Assembly: GCF_000428045.1 (NCBI RefSeq)
Contig: NZ_ATZE01000004.1
Span: 124,001-188,000, forward strand
Length of the DNA: 64,000 nt
Origin: Sedimenticola selenatireducens DSM 17993
Lineage (GTDB): Bacteria; Pseudomonadota; Gammaproteobacteria; Chromatiales; Chromatiaceae
Direction: 5' to 3'
Shown: one piece after another, positions 28,382 to 37,081 of the stretch
How positions within the stretch are numbered: position 1 is the stretch's first letter
How the letters are laid out: the number at the start of each line of letters is the position of its first letter
The notes under the pieces: generated by a model
Database searches by the model: none
The model's input: the letters and a program-made list of their open reading frames with translations, nothing else
What the model was told of the DNA's origin: nothing
Position numbers and translations under genes: made by a program

Positions 28382-29634
28382 TGAAAATTCTGCACATACT
28401 TGACCATTCCATACCGCTGCACAGTGGTTATACTTTCCGGACCCGCGCCATTCTGGAACAGCAACGAAAGTTGGGGTGGGAGACGGCCCATGTCACCAGC
28501 AGCAAGCATATCGCCGAGTCTCAAGAGAAGGAGGAGGTGGACGGCCTGACCTTCTACCGGACCCGGCCATCCGGCACCCGCTTCTCACGGTTGCCTCTGT
28601 TTAACCAGGTCGATGTGATCACCTCGCTGCAGAAACGGCTGGATGAAGTGATCGAAATCGAAAAGCCGGATATTCTTCACGCCCACTCTCCCAGCCTGAA
28701 TGGTATAGCGGCCATCCGTTCCGCCCGGTCGCATCGTCTACCGGTAGTCTACGAGTGTCGTGCCTTCTGGGAGGATGCGGCAGTCGATCACGGTACCAGT
28801 CGGGAGAACGGTTTGCGTTACCGGGTGACCCGGGCACTGGAAACCTGGGTCTTTAAGCACGCGGATGCGGTGACCACCATCTGTCACGGTCTGAAAAGGG
28901 ATATCGAGGAGCGGGGTGTTGCCCCAGAAAAGATTACCGTGATCCCCAACGCGGTCGATCTTGAACACTTTACCCAAAGACCAGAGGCGGATCGAACACT
29001 GATAGAGTCGCTCAAGCTTCAAGGTATGAAGGTCATCGGTTTCATCGGCTCTTTCTACGCATACGAGGGCCTGCTGCTCCTGGTGAAGGCATTTCATCGG
29101 ATACTGCAGCAGGCTCCGGATACCCGGTTGTTGCTGGTCGGTGGCGGTCCCGACAATGACCAGATGCGGCGACTGGTGGATGATCTCGGGCTGGAAGGCA
29201 AGGTGATCTTCACCGGAAGGGTTCCCCACGACGAGGTACCCCGCTATTACAGCCTGGTTGATATTCTCGTCTACCCGAGACTGCATATGCGGCTGACCGA
29301 CCTGGTGACGCCGCTCAAGCCACTGGAGGCGATGGCCCAGGGAAAGCTGGTACTGGCATCGGATGTCGGAGGGCATCGTGAATTGATCCGGGATGGTGAA
29401 AATGGCCGGCTCTTTCGGGCCGGTGACGAAGCTTCCCTGGCGACAGCCGCAATCGAGATGCTGGCCAATCCGCAGGACTCGGAACAGATTCGGAAAATGG
29501 GGCTGGAGTACGTCAAGAAGGAGCGTAACTGGGTTGTCAGTGTGGCCAACTATCAGACAGTCTACGAACAACTTCTGGCTGGCCGTAGTACCGGAGCATG
29601 GGGTGCACAGCAGCTACAGGACAGATCCTCCTGA
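28381..29634 (+). CDS. exosortase-A-associated glycosyltransferase (Daro_2409-like)
   Basis: About 417 residues, a GT-B family 4 glycosyltransferase. The start M-K-I-L-H-I-L-D-H-S-I-P-L-H-S-G-Y-T-F-R is the hallmark of the TIGR04063 family found only in exosortase-A loci. The donor site shows G-F-I-G-S-F-Y-A-Y-E-G (about 218-228), L-V-G-G-G-P-D near 255 and a P-L-K-P-L-E-A-M-A-Q-G-K motif near 310-321. It sits between the amidotransferase and another glycosyltransferase in single-base stop-start overlaps, so the three are translationally coupled. Confidence 0.93.
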   Translation: MKILHILDHSIPLHSGYTFRTRAILEQQRKLGWETAHVTSSKHIAESQEKEEVDGLTFYRTRPSGTRFSRLPLFNQVDVITSLQKRLDEVIEIEKPDILHAHSPSLNGIAAIRSARSHRLPVVYECRAFWEDAAVDHGTSRENGLRYRVTRALETWVFKHADAVTTICHGLKRDIEERGVAPEKITVIPNAVDLEHFTQRPEADRTLIESLKLQGMKVIGFIGSFYAYEGLLLLVKAFHRILQQAPDTRLLLVGGGPDNDQMRRLVDDLGLEGKVIFTGRVPHDEVPRYYSLVDILVYPRLHMRLTDLVTPLKPLEAMAQGKLVLASDVGGHRELIRDGENGRLFRAGDEASLATAAIEMLANPQDSEQIRKMGLEYVKKERNWVVSVANYQTVYEQLLAGRSTGAWGAQQLQDRSS

Positions 29635-30752
29635 TGTCGGGGCGGATCGAACAGATTGCACTCGCAGGGCCGTTGCCGCCGCCATTTGGCGGTATGGCCA
29701 ACCAGACAAGGCAACTGGCCGAATTGCTGCGAGCGAGTGGTATTGGCGTGCGACTCATTCGCAGCAATTCTCCCTACCGGCCAGCTTGGGCCGGGCGCAT
29801 TCGGGGGCTGCGCGCACTGTTCAGGCTGTTCCCCTACCTGACCGCGGCCTGGAGGGGGCTGGGGAAAGTTCAACTGGTCCACCTGATGGCGAATTCCGGC
29901 TGGTCCTGGCACTTGTTTGCCGCACCGATTATCTGGCTGGCACAGATCCGCAACGTGCCGGTGATTGTAAACTACCGGGGAGGGGAGGCTGAAGCGTTTC
30001 TCAAGAAGCAGATTCACTGGCTTCGACCCACCTTGCGCAGGGTGGACCAGTTGGTCGTACCCTCGGGCTTTCTCAAGGAGGTGTTTGCCCGGTTCGGAAT
30101 TGATGCCGAGGTGGTGCCGAATATAATCGATCTCGATCATTTTTCGGGCGGCAAAAAAGAGCGTCCGGTCAGTGATGCTCCACACCTGGTGGTCTGCCGG
30201 AACCTGGAACTGATCTACGACGTCGAGACCGCAATTCGTGCCTTCTCTCTTGTCCATAGACACTATCCTGCCGCGAAGTTGACTATCGCTGGCGAGGGTC
30301 CGGAAAGAGCAGCACTCGAGCAACTGGCGGACAGCCTGCAAATCAAATCAAGCGTCACGTTCAGTGGACGTCTGGACCGGGACGAGATGGTGACACTCTA
30401 CCGTTCGGCCGACCTCATGCTCAACAGCAGCCAAGTGGACAACATGCCCAACGCGTTGCTGGAGTCGATGTCGGCGGGGGTGCCGGTGGTGACCACGGAT
30501 GCCGGCGGCATACCCCATATGGTCAGGGATGGCATAAGTGCGCTGGTTCGCCCGGTCGGAGATTACGAAGGAATGGCGCAGGCGGCAATCGAGCTATTGT
30601 CGGACCATGATCGTTACCGGCAACTCGTCCACAACGCCAGGGAAGAGGTGTCGCGCTATCGCTGGGAGTCGGTAAAGCCCCAGTGGCTGGCACTCTACAC
30701 CCGGACCATTGACGGCCGGCTGGCAACAGAAAGCCGCAAACAGGCGGAATAA
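29634..30752 (+). CDS. family 4 glycosyltransferase
   Basis: About 372 residues. The N-terminal A-G-P-L-P-P-P-F-G-G-M and the C-terminal L-N-S-S-Q-V-D-N-M-P-N-A-L-L-E-S-M-S-A-G motif (about 270-290) mark a GT-B enzyme of the family 1/4 type. A-E-G-P-E-R lies near residue 230. The ATG at 29634 overlaps the previous stop by one base. The enzyme should transfer a sugar to the growing lipid-linked repeat; its donor is not predictable. Neighbours on both sides are exosortase-locus genes. Confidence 0.9.
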   Translation: MSGRIEQIALAGPLPPPFGGMANQTRQLAELLRASGIGVRLIRSNSPYRPAWAGRIRGLRALFRLFPYLTAAWRGLGKVQLVHLMANSGWSWHLFAAPIIWLAQIRNVPVIVNYRGGEAEAFLKKQIHWLRPTLRRVDQLVVPSGFLKEVFARFGIDAEVVPNIIDLDHFSGGKKERPVSDAPHLVVCRNLELIYDVETAIRAFSLVHRHYPAAKLTIAGEGPERAALEQLADSLQIKSSVTFSGRLDRDEMVTLYRSADLMLNSSQVDNMPNALLESMSAGVPVVTTDAGGIPHMVRDGISALVRPVGDYEGMAQAAIELLSDHDRYRQLVHNAREEVSRYRWESVKPQWLALYTRTIDGRLATESRKQAE

Positions 30753-30758
30753 AAGACC

Positions 30759-32129
30759 ATGTCACTCTATACTCGATTTGCCAGCCAGTTTCTTTTCCCG
30801 CTGCATGAAAAGCTCAAGGGACACAACAGCGTATTTATTCGCAAGGAGATGGAGCAGAGTCAGTGGTGGTCGCCGGAGCAGTTGCGGGCGTACCAACTAC
30901 AGCGGCTGAAAAACCTGCTGTCGCATGTTGAGCGGCATGTGCCTTATTACCGCGAGCTGTTTAAAAAACTGGATCTTACCGCCGATAGCTTTCAGTCACT
31001 GGAGTCGCTACAGCGTATTCCCTTGCTTACCAAGCAACTGATCAAGGAAAACACCGACGCACTGAAAGCGGACAACTGTCAGACACTGCAGCGCTTCAAT
31101 ACCGGGGGATCAACCGGTGAACCACTGGTGTTTTATATCGGCAAAGAGCGCGTCAGTCATGATGTAGCGGCCAAGTGGCGGGCGACCCGATGGTGGGGGG
31201 TGGATATCGGTGATCCGGAAATCGTGGTTTGGGGATCACCGGTGGAGCTGGGTGCCCAGGACCGGGTGCGGGAAATACGTGACAGGCTGCTCCGTACAGA
31301 ATTGATTCCGGCCTTTGAAATGTCAGACGACAATCTCGATAGATTTGTTGAGAAAATCCGTCAGGTCAAACCGAAGATGCTGTTCGGATATCCCTCATCG
31401 CTTTCCTTGATTGCCAGGCATGCAAGAAAACAAGGGGTTGGGATGGATAGGCTGGGTATCAAGGTCGCCTTTGTGACATCCGAGCGGCTCTATGATGAAC
31501 AGAAGAGGGATATTGAGTCGATCTTTGGTTGCCCGACAGCCAACGGCTATGGGGGGAGGGATGCCGGGTTTATCGCCCATCAATGTCCTGAAGGGAGCAT
31601 GCATATCACGGCAGAAGATATCATCGTGGAGATTATAGATAGCGATGGAAACGTGCTCCCCGCCGGTGAAGCGGGTGAAGTGGTTGTTACTCACCTGGCA
31701 ACCGGCGAGTTTCCCTTTATCCGCTACCGGACTGGGGATGTTGCGGTTCTGGGTGAAGAGCGCTGTCCCTGTGGCAGGGGGCTGCCAATACTTAAAGAGA
31801 TCCATGGGCGGACCACGGACTTCATCGTGGCGATGGATGGCACCGTGATGCATGGACTGGCCCTGATCTATATCCTGCGGGATATCCCATCAGTACTGCA
31901 GTTCCAGATTGTGCAGGAGAGCAGGGAAAGAATAGTCGTCAAATTGGTGACATCTGATGCATTTGACGACAACCTGTCACGACAGGTGGTTGACGGCTTC
32001 AGAAGTAGATTGGGCCAGGATGTGACTGTCGATCTCGTAAGAGTGGATACGATACCAGCCGAAAAGTCCGGGAAGTACCGGTACGTGAAGAGCAATATGG
32101 CCAAATATCGAACGGCTGAGGAAGAGTAA
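30759..32129 (+). CDS. PaaK/CapK-like AMP-forming ligase
   Basis: A 456-residue adenylate-forming enzyme resembling phenylacetate-CoA ligase and CapK of capsule loci. The P-loop-like motif F-N-T-G-G-S-T-G-E-P-L-V is at about residues 112-123, with Y-G-G-R-D near 264-268 and a C-terminal S-G-K-Y-R-Y-V at about 440-446. In capsule/EPS gene sets it is thought to activate an acid for decoration of the polymer, though the acceptor is unknown. It starts six bases after the preceding gene and precedes the O-antigen-ligase-like gene. Confidence 0.88.
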   Translation: MSLYTRFASQFLFPLHEKLKGHNSVFIRKEMEQSQWWSPEQLRAYQLQRLKNLLSHVERHVPYYRELFKKLDLTADSFQSLESLQRIPLLTKQLIKENTDALKADNCQTLQRFNTGGSTGEPLVFYIGKERVSHDVAAKWRATRWWGVDIGDPEIVVWGSPVELGAQDRVREIRDRLLRTELIPAFEMSDDNLDRFVEKIRQVKPKMLFGYPSSLSLIARHARKQGVGMDRLGIKVAFVTSERLYDEQKRDIESIFGCPTANGYGGRDAGFIAHQCPEGSMHITAEDIIVEIIDSDGNVLPAGEAGEVVVTHLATGEFPFIRYRTGDVAVLGEERCPCGRGLPILKEIHGRTTDFIVAMDGTVMHGLALIYILRDIPSVLQFQIVQESRERIVVKLVTSDAFDDNLSRQVVDGFRSRLGQDVTVDLVRVDTIPAEKSGKYRYVKSNMAKYRTAEEE

Positions 32130-32139
32130 TAAACCAACC

Positions 32140-33456
32140 ATGCGCGATATCATTCTCACATTGATCGTATTTGGCTCGCTGCCGTTCATTCTGAGGAATG
32201 CCTACGTTGGGGTGCTGGTCTGGTCGTGGCTCAGCTACATGAATCCCCATCGTTTTACCTGGGGATTCGCCTACAGCTTTCCTTTTGCACAGGTCGTTGC
32301 GGTGGTACTGCTGATTGCCACCTTGTTGAGCAAGGAGAAGAAATCACTACCCATCACCGGGCTTACCATTTTCTGGATTCTGTTCATATTGTGGATGGGT
32401 TTCACGACACTCTTTGCACTACAGCCGGAATCTGCACTCGTCCAGCTGATCAAGGTTGTGAAGATTCAGCTGATTATATTTTTTACCCTGATGCTGATCC
32501 ATAAGAAGGAGCAGGTGATCGCCTTATTGTGGGTGATTGTAGGTTCCATCGGGTTTTTCGGTATCAAAGGCGGCTTGTTCACCATACTTACGGCTGGCGC
32601 GTTCAGGGTATGGGGGCCGCCCGGTTCATTCATCGAGGACAATAATGAACTCGCTGTCGCCCTGTTGATGCTGTTGCCGCTGATCTATTATCTCAAGACT
32701 CAAGTAACCCATATCTGGGCGCAGCGCGGACTGATACTGGTAATGCTGCTTTGTGGGCTTTCAGTTTTTGCCTCCTATTCAAGGGGTGCCTTTTTGACCA
32801 TTGGGGTCATGTCGCTCTACCTGCTGCTAAAAACAAAGAACAAGGTGATTATCCTTACTCTGCTCTTTATTGGTGGCTTCCTGGTCCTCAGTTTCCTGCC
32901 GAGTCAATGGCATGAACGGATCAGTACCATACAGGAGTACGAACAGGATGCCTCGGCAATGGGCAGAATCAATGCCTGGACCTATAGCGTCAACGTGGCG
33001 AATGACCGATTAACCGGCGGTGGATTCAACTCCTGGTCGACAGCCACATTTAGGATCTACGCACCAAACCCGACTGATGTGCATGCAGCGCACAGCATCT
33101 ATTTCGGTGTGCTGGGTGACCATGGCTGGATTGGTCTGCTACTGTTTCTCATGATTCTGTTACTGGCCTGGAGAACAGGTGTATGGGTGCGAAAGAATGC
33201 CAAAGGGATAGAGGAGCTTAAGTGGGCTTATGACTTTGCCTACTATTTCCAGATAAGCATGGTTGCTTACTGTGCCGGAGGAGCATTCTTGAGCCTGGCC
33301 TACTTCGATTTTCCTTGGCATCTATTTGCCATCATCCTTATTGTAAAAAAGATAACCGAGGAACAACTTGAGACGCTGAGACAGCAACACAGTTATCGCC
33401 AATCATCTTCCAATACACCCCATTCAGCACTCGCCACATCTTCAGAAACCAGGTAG
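32140..33456 (+). CDS. exosortase-A-associated O-antigen-ligase-like protein
   Basis: A 438-residue multi-pass membrane protein (about ten helices) of the Wzy/O-antigen-ligase (WaaL) superfamily. The start M-R-D-I-I-L-T, R-N-A-Y-V-G-V-L and S-Y-M-N-P-H-R near residue 32-38 recall the TIGR03097 family, 'putative O-glycosylation ligase, exosortase A system'. A large periplasmic loop with G-G-G-F-N-S-W (about residues 290-296) and the H-S-I-Y-F motif near 310 is typical of these enzymes. It should join the polymer to an acceptor or polymerise repeats. Its gene follows the PaaK-like gene by ten bases. Confidence 0.9.
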   Translation: MRDIILTLIVFGSLPFILRNAYVGVLVWSWLSYMNPHRFTWGFAYSFPFAQVVAVVLLIATLLSKEKKSLPITGLTIFWILFILWMGFTTLFALQPESALVQLIKVVKIQLIIFFTLMLIHKKEQVIALLWVIVGSIGFFGIKGGLFTILTAGAFRVWGPPGSFIEDNNELAVALLMLLPLIYYLKTQVTHIWAQRGLILVMLLCGLSVFASYSRGAFLTIGVMSLYLLLKTKNKVIILTLLFIGGFLVLSFLPSQWHERISTIQEYEQDASAMGRINAWTYSVNVANDRLTGGGFNSWSTATFRIYAPNPTDVHAAHSIYFGVLGDHGWIGLLLFLMILLLAWRTGVWVRKNAKGIEELKWAYDFAYYFQISMVAYCAGGAFLSLAYFDFPWHLFAIILIVKKITEEQLETLRQQHSYRQSSSNTPHSALATSSETR

Positions 33457-33461
33457 GCCGG

Positions 33462-34433
33462 ATGGTGGGATTCACAGCGACAAGACATTGGCCTTTTTTG
33501 CAACTGGTAACATCATCGAGAGAGAGTGCCAGACTCTCAATTCTTAATTATCACCGGGTTCATCCAGTGGTCGACCCCATTAACCCGGGCGAGATCGATG
33601 CGGATGGGTTTACCTGGCAAATGAAGCTGATTGCAAATAATTTTAATGTTCTGACTGTGGGGGAGGCGGCTGAACTTTTAATGAAGGGACAACTCCCCGA
33701 ACGGTCTCTCACGATTACTTTTGATGACGGGTATGCGGATAATGCAGAGATAGCTCTGCCAATACTCAATAAGTACTCCCTGAAAGCGACCTTCTTTATA
33801 GCAACGGGATACCTAGATGGTGGTCGTATGTGGAATGATACTGTCATTGAATCAGTAAGAAGCTTCCCTTCAAGTACTCTTGACTTGTCTGAAAAAGATC
33901 TCGGCAGCTATAGCCTGGAGAACTGGGAGGACCGGCATAACGCTTACTCGGCAATAATCAGTAAAATCAAACATCTTCCACAGGAGAAGCGGCAATACCT
34001 GGTTGACTGGATTGCTTCAATGGTTCCGGGGCTGGGTGGCACTGCACATCTTATGATGCGTAGTGATCAGGTGGCAGAACTTCACAAAAACGGTATGGAA
34101 ATCGGTGGTCATACGGTCACCCATCCCATTCTGTCCTCTATCCCGGATGAGCAGGCAAAGCGCGAGATAGCCGAGGGCAGGGCGAGACTCGAAGAGATTA
34201 CGGGCAGTCGGGTAAAGGTGTTCGCATATCCCAACGGGAAGCCGGGCCAGGACTATCTGCCAAAACATTGTGACATGGTTCGACAGCAGGGATTCACGGC
34301 AGCCGTGTCGACCCAGTGGGGCGTTTCGACTCCATCTTCTGACCGCTACCAGCTACACCGTTTTACACCATGGGATGACTCCCCGGCAAAATTCATGCTC
34401 AGGCTGATCAGAAACTATTATCAAAAGAGGTGA
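33462..34433 (+). CDS. polysaccharide deacetylase
   Basis: A 323-residue CE4 deacetylase, the second in the locus. L-T-I-T-F-D-D-G-Y-A-D-N gives the catalytic aspartate, and G-G-H-T-V-T-H-P-I-L supplies the metal-binding histidines, with F-A-Y-P-N-G-K-P as the later conserved block. The N-terminus has no clear signal peptide. Its start ATG is six bases after the ligase gene stop, so it closes the + strand operon. Its sequence differs from the XrtA-associated deacetylase, suggesting another substrate position. Confidence 0.9.
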   Translation: MVGFTATRHWPFLQLVTSSRESARLSILNYHRVHPVVDPINPGEIDADGFTWQMKLIANNFNVLTVGEAAELLMKGQLPERSLTITFDDGYADNAEIALPILNKYSLKATFFIATGYLDGGRMWNDTVIESVRSFPSSTLDLSEKDLGSYSLENWEDRHNAYSAIISKIKHLPQEKRQYLVDWIASMVPGLGGTAHLMMRSDQVAELHKNGMEIGGHTVTHPILSSIPDEQAKREIAEGRARLEEITGSRVKVFAYPNGKPGQDYLPKHCDMVRQQGFTAAVSTQWGVSTPSSDRYQLHRFTPWDDSPAKFMLRLIRNYYQKR

Positions 34434-34463
34434 GACAGGCGCCGTAGAAGGCAGGACAAGATA

Positions 34464-36317
34464 CTAGTTGGCGTGTTTTGCCATCCAGAGTTGCAGAACC
34501 ATCAGTATCCAGATCAGTTCACCATAATAGGCGGCATGTCCCTTGCGGTGCAGTTCGATAGCGTGATCAAGGAACCCGTTGTTGAAGTAACGCGTCTTTT
34601 TTAATTCCAGCAAACTTTCGTACGCCAGTTCCTGGAGTGGCTTGTGGGTCTGCATCCAGACACCGAAAGGCAATCCAAAGCCCTGTTTCTTCTTGTCGAT
34701 GGTCTCCTGTGGCAACCAGTTGGTCAGGGCTGCCTTGTAGAAGTGGCGAAGGTTGCCACCCTTTAGCTTGAGGTTGCTGGGGATTTCAAGTGAAAATCGT
34801 AACAGACTTTCATCCAGCATTGGGTACGTTACCTCCACCCCGGCAACGGCGCACATGTGACTGACTTTTCTTATGTCATTGTCTGCAAGCGTATACTGCC
34901 AGTCAAAATAGAGCATCCGGTTCAGGGTAGATGCATCAGCGGGACGGTCATAAGTCTCCCGCTGTAGCTGGAGCGGAGCATTGACATCCACCGCCGAAAG
35001 AAAATCGGCAGAGAATATCTCAGCAGGACTATGCTGGTGCAGAAAGTTGTAAGTCTGCAGTCGATCGGGGAGTGGTGTGTTTGCCTGGCTGATATAACTT
35101 CTGGCCTTGTTTAGAACCCCAAAGTTGCCAGGAAAGTTCTCCACAATCGGCTGAAGCAAATCCTTGCGCAAGAATAATGGAACCTTTTGGTATGCCTCAA
35201 AGACGCCTTGTTTGGCATAGCGCTCGTTGCCGGCAAACAGCTCATCTCCCCCATCTCCCGCCAGTAGCCGGCTGATACCGTTCTCCCGGGCAAGTTTGGC
35301 GCAGAAATAGGCAGGTAGGGCAGAAGAGTTCCCGAATGGTTCGTCATAACTTGTGGCAATCACAGGAAGAGCCTGAACCACGTCATCGGGTGTCACATAA
35401 TACTCATTCAGATCAACACCAAAATGCCTGGCGGTGATTCTTGCGAAGGCCATTTCATCGTAGCCCTCGGCGGAGAAACCGATAGAAAACGCTTTTGCAT
35501 CCGGGTGTAGTTCGGACAGGAAACCGGTGACCGTTGAGCTGTCCAGGCCACCACTCAGGAATGATCCTGTGGTGGCAAAATTATCCGTCGCATTATCTAC
35601 CGAAGATTTCAGCAGGTTTTTGAGCCGGACTGACAGGGAAGCGATGTCCGCACCGGTCTGTTCCGAGAAGCGGGGCAGCCAGTAGTTTGTCTCGTTTAGA
35701 GCGCCATTGGATAACTGTACAAAATGACCGGCAGGTATTTTTTTTATATTCCGGTAGATGGAAACCGGACTGGGCACCATGTGGAAATAGACGTAATCAT
35801 AGATGCCGTCTTCACGAAGTTCTTTTTCTATCTCATGATGGCCAAGAACACCGCTGGCAGAGGAGCCAAATACAATACCGTCCCCAACTTGAGCATAATA
35901 GATGGGATGAAGGCCAAGCCTGTCGGTTACCGCGGTGATTCGGCTACTGCGCTTGTCCATGATCAGGACTGAGAACGGACCTTCGAGATAATCCAGGCAG
36001 GCCATTCCGTGTTCCAGATAGGCATGCGAAAGGGCACCGGCATGACTCTCCCTGGAAGAGATAGCCTGAAGCTCCGCTGACTTCCAGCGTGGGTGGCCGG
36101 TCAGAGCAATTATACCGCCACCGGGTAAGGTCGATAGACTGTCGCTTGAGAGAGCAGCGCAATCGCCTGTATTCAAGGTCAGCAGATCCAGGGAACTGTT
36201 GAGTCCTTTGCTGAAGGATTCAAGTGCATTCTCTATCTCTCTGCTGCCGCTTGGCGAATAAATGCCGGCCAGTACAGGTGCGCGTAGCGTACCCGTTCCT
36301 TGAACCTTTTTAATCAC
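34464..36317 (-). CDS. asparagine-synthase-like protein lacking the N-terminal cysteine
   Basis: A 617-residue homologue of asparagine synthetase B. The C-terminal half is complete (F-L-S-G-G-L-D-S-S at about 253-261, A-G-D-G-G-D-E near 340). The N-terminal amidotransferase-like half is recognisable (D-R-L-G-L-H-P-I-Y-Y at 132-141) but it begins M-I-K-K-V-Q and has no Cys at position 2, the nucleophile needed for glutamine hydrolysis. It may therefore use free ammonia or another amine, or work with a partner. GTG start at 36317 overlaps the TPR gene's stop; the gene converges on the + strand operon. Confidence 0.88.
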   Translation of the reverse strand: MIKKVQGTGTLRAPVLAGIYSPSGSREIENALESFSKGLNSSLDLLTLNTGDCAALSSDSLSTLPGGGIIALTGHPRWKSAELQAISSRESHAGALSHAYLEHGMACLDYLEGPFSVLIMDKRSSRITAVTDRLGLHPIYYAQVGDGIVFGSSASGVLGHHEIEKELREDGIYDYVYFHMVPSPVSIYRNIKKIPAGHFVQLSNGALNETNYWLPRFSEQTGADIASLSVRLKNLLKSSVDNATDNFATTGSFLSGGLDSSTVTGFLSELHPDAKAFSIGFSAEGYDEMAFARITARHFGVDLNEYYVTPDDVVQALPVIATSYDEPFGNSSALPAYFCAKLARENGISRLLAGDGGDELFAGNERYAKQGVFEAYQKVPLFLRKDLLQPIVENFPGNFGVLNKARSYISQANTPLPDRLQTYNFLHQHSPAEIFSADFLSAVDVNAPLQLQRETYDRPADASTLNRMLYFDWQYTLADNDIRKVSHMCAVAGVEVTYPMLDESLLRFSLEIPSNLKLKGGNLRHFYKAALTNWLPQETIDKKKQGFGLPFGVWMQTHKPLQELAYESLLELKKTRYFNNGFLDHAIELHRKGHAAYYGELIWILMVLQLWMAKHAN

Positions 36318-37015
36318 TTCCAGTATCCCTTCTTTTTCAGTTTATTCCTTAGTCCCGGCAGAGGATATTCCAAGGCATAAGCCTTCCTGGCATATTCCAG
36401 CGACTTCTCGTACTGTTTCATTTCGAAATGGAGCAATCCAATATTGTATAGAAGTTGTGCGGAATCAGGCGCAAGTTCTTCAGCCAAATCGTACTGCTCC
36501 AGCGCCTCATTGTACTTGTTCAATTTGTGCAGGTAGAGCCCATAGAGCATCCGGACTGTCCCATCATCCGGCTTAAAATAGATGGCGCGCTGAAAATAGC
36601 ATTCAGGTGGCGTACTCATCATTCTATTGCGTACTCGTTTAAACGAGTCAGGGAGAAACCAATAACGGGTCACCGCGTAAAGCGCATCATGATGATTGGG
36701 GAAAGCGCGTAAAGTGTAGTCTATGTCGTTAATTACCGCGGAATCTAACCTATCTTCTGTAAGGGAGCGAACCCTTGGCATGAAATGCGCACCTTCGACC
36801 AGTTGGAGATGTTCTCCCCTGTGCCTTGGATTCGTGTAATCAAAAGGTCCATAGGACTGCCCCTTTCCTTCACATGGGGCACCGGTTAGTGTATCGCCGA
36901 TCCAGGGTGCGTACTGCGCATTCAGATTCATCGGCAATATACCTAGAAAGATAAAAAGCACCAAGCCCGTACGCAGTGGTTGAGAAAGATGATTCATCCT
37001 TTTAGCCATTTTCAT
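36314..37015 (-). CDS. exported TPR-repeat protein
   Basis: About 233 residues with a signal peptide (hydrophobic about 15-31, ending N-L-N-A-Q). The C-terminal part holds tetratricopeptide-type repeats: Y-G-L-Y-L-H-K-L-N-K-Y-N-E-A-L-E-Q-Y-D-L-A and Y-N-I-G-L-L-H-F-E-M-K-Q-Y. Such proteins often scaffold polysaccharide export complexes. Starts at 37051 (GTG) and 36997 are alternatives; 37015 has GGGG about nine bases upstream. It lies between the flippase and the asparagine-synthase-like gene in one minus-strand operon. Confidence 0.8.
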   Translation of the reverse strand: MKMAKRMNHLSQPLRTGLVLFIFLGILPMNLNAQYAPWIGDTLTGAPCEGKGQSYGPFDYTNPRHRGEHLQLVEGAHFMPRVRSLTEDRLDSAVINDIDYTLRAFPNHHDALYAVTRYWFLPDSFKRVRNRMMSTPPECYFQRAIYFKPDDGTVRMLYGLYLHKLNKYNEALEQYDLAEELAPDSAQLLYNIGLLHFEMKQYEKSLEYARKAYALEYPLPGLRNKLKKKGYWK

Positions 37016-37081
37016 ACCGCAAAACCCCGTATTGTTATAATGCCGCGTCAATTCAGGCAGCAGATTGATCGGGACTTCTCA

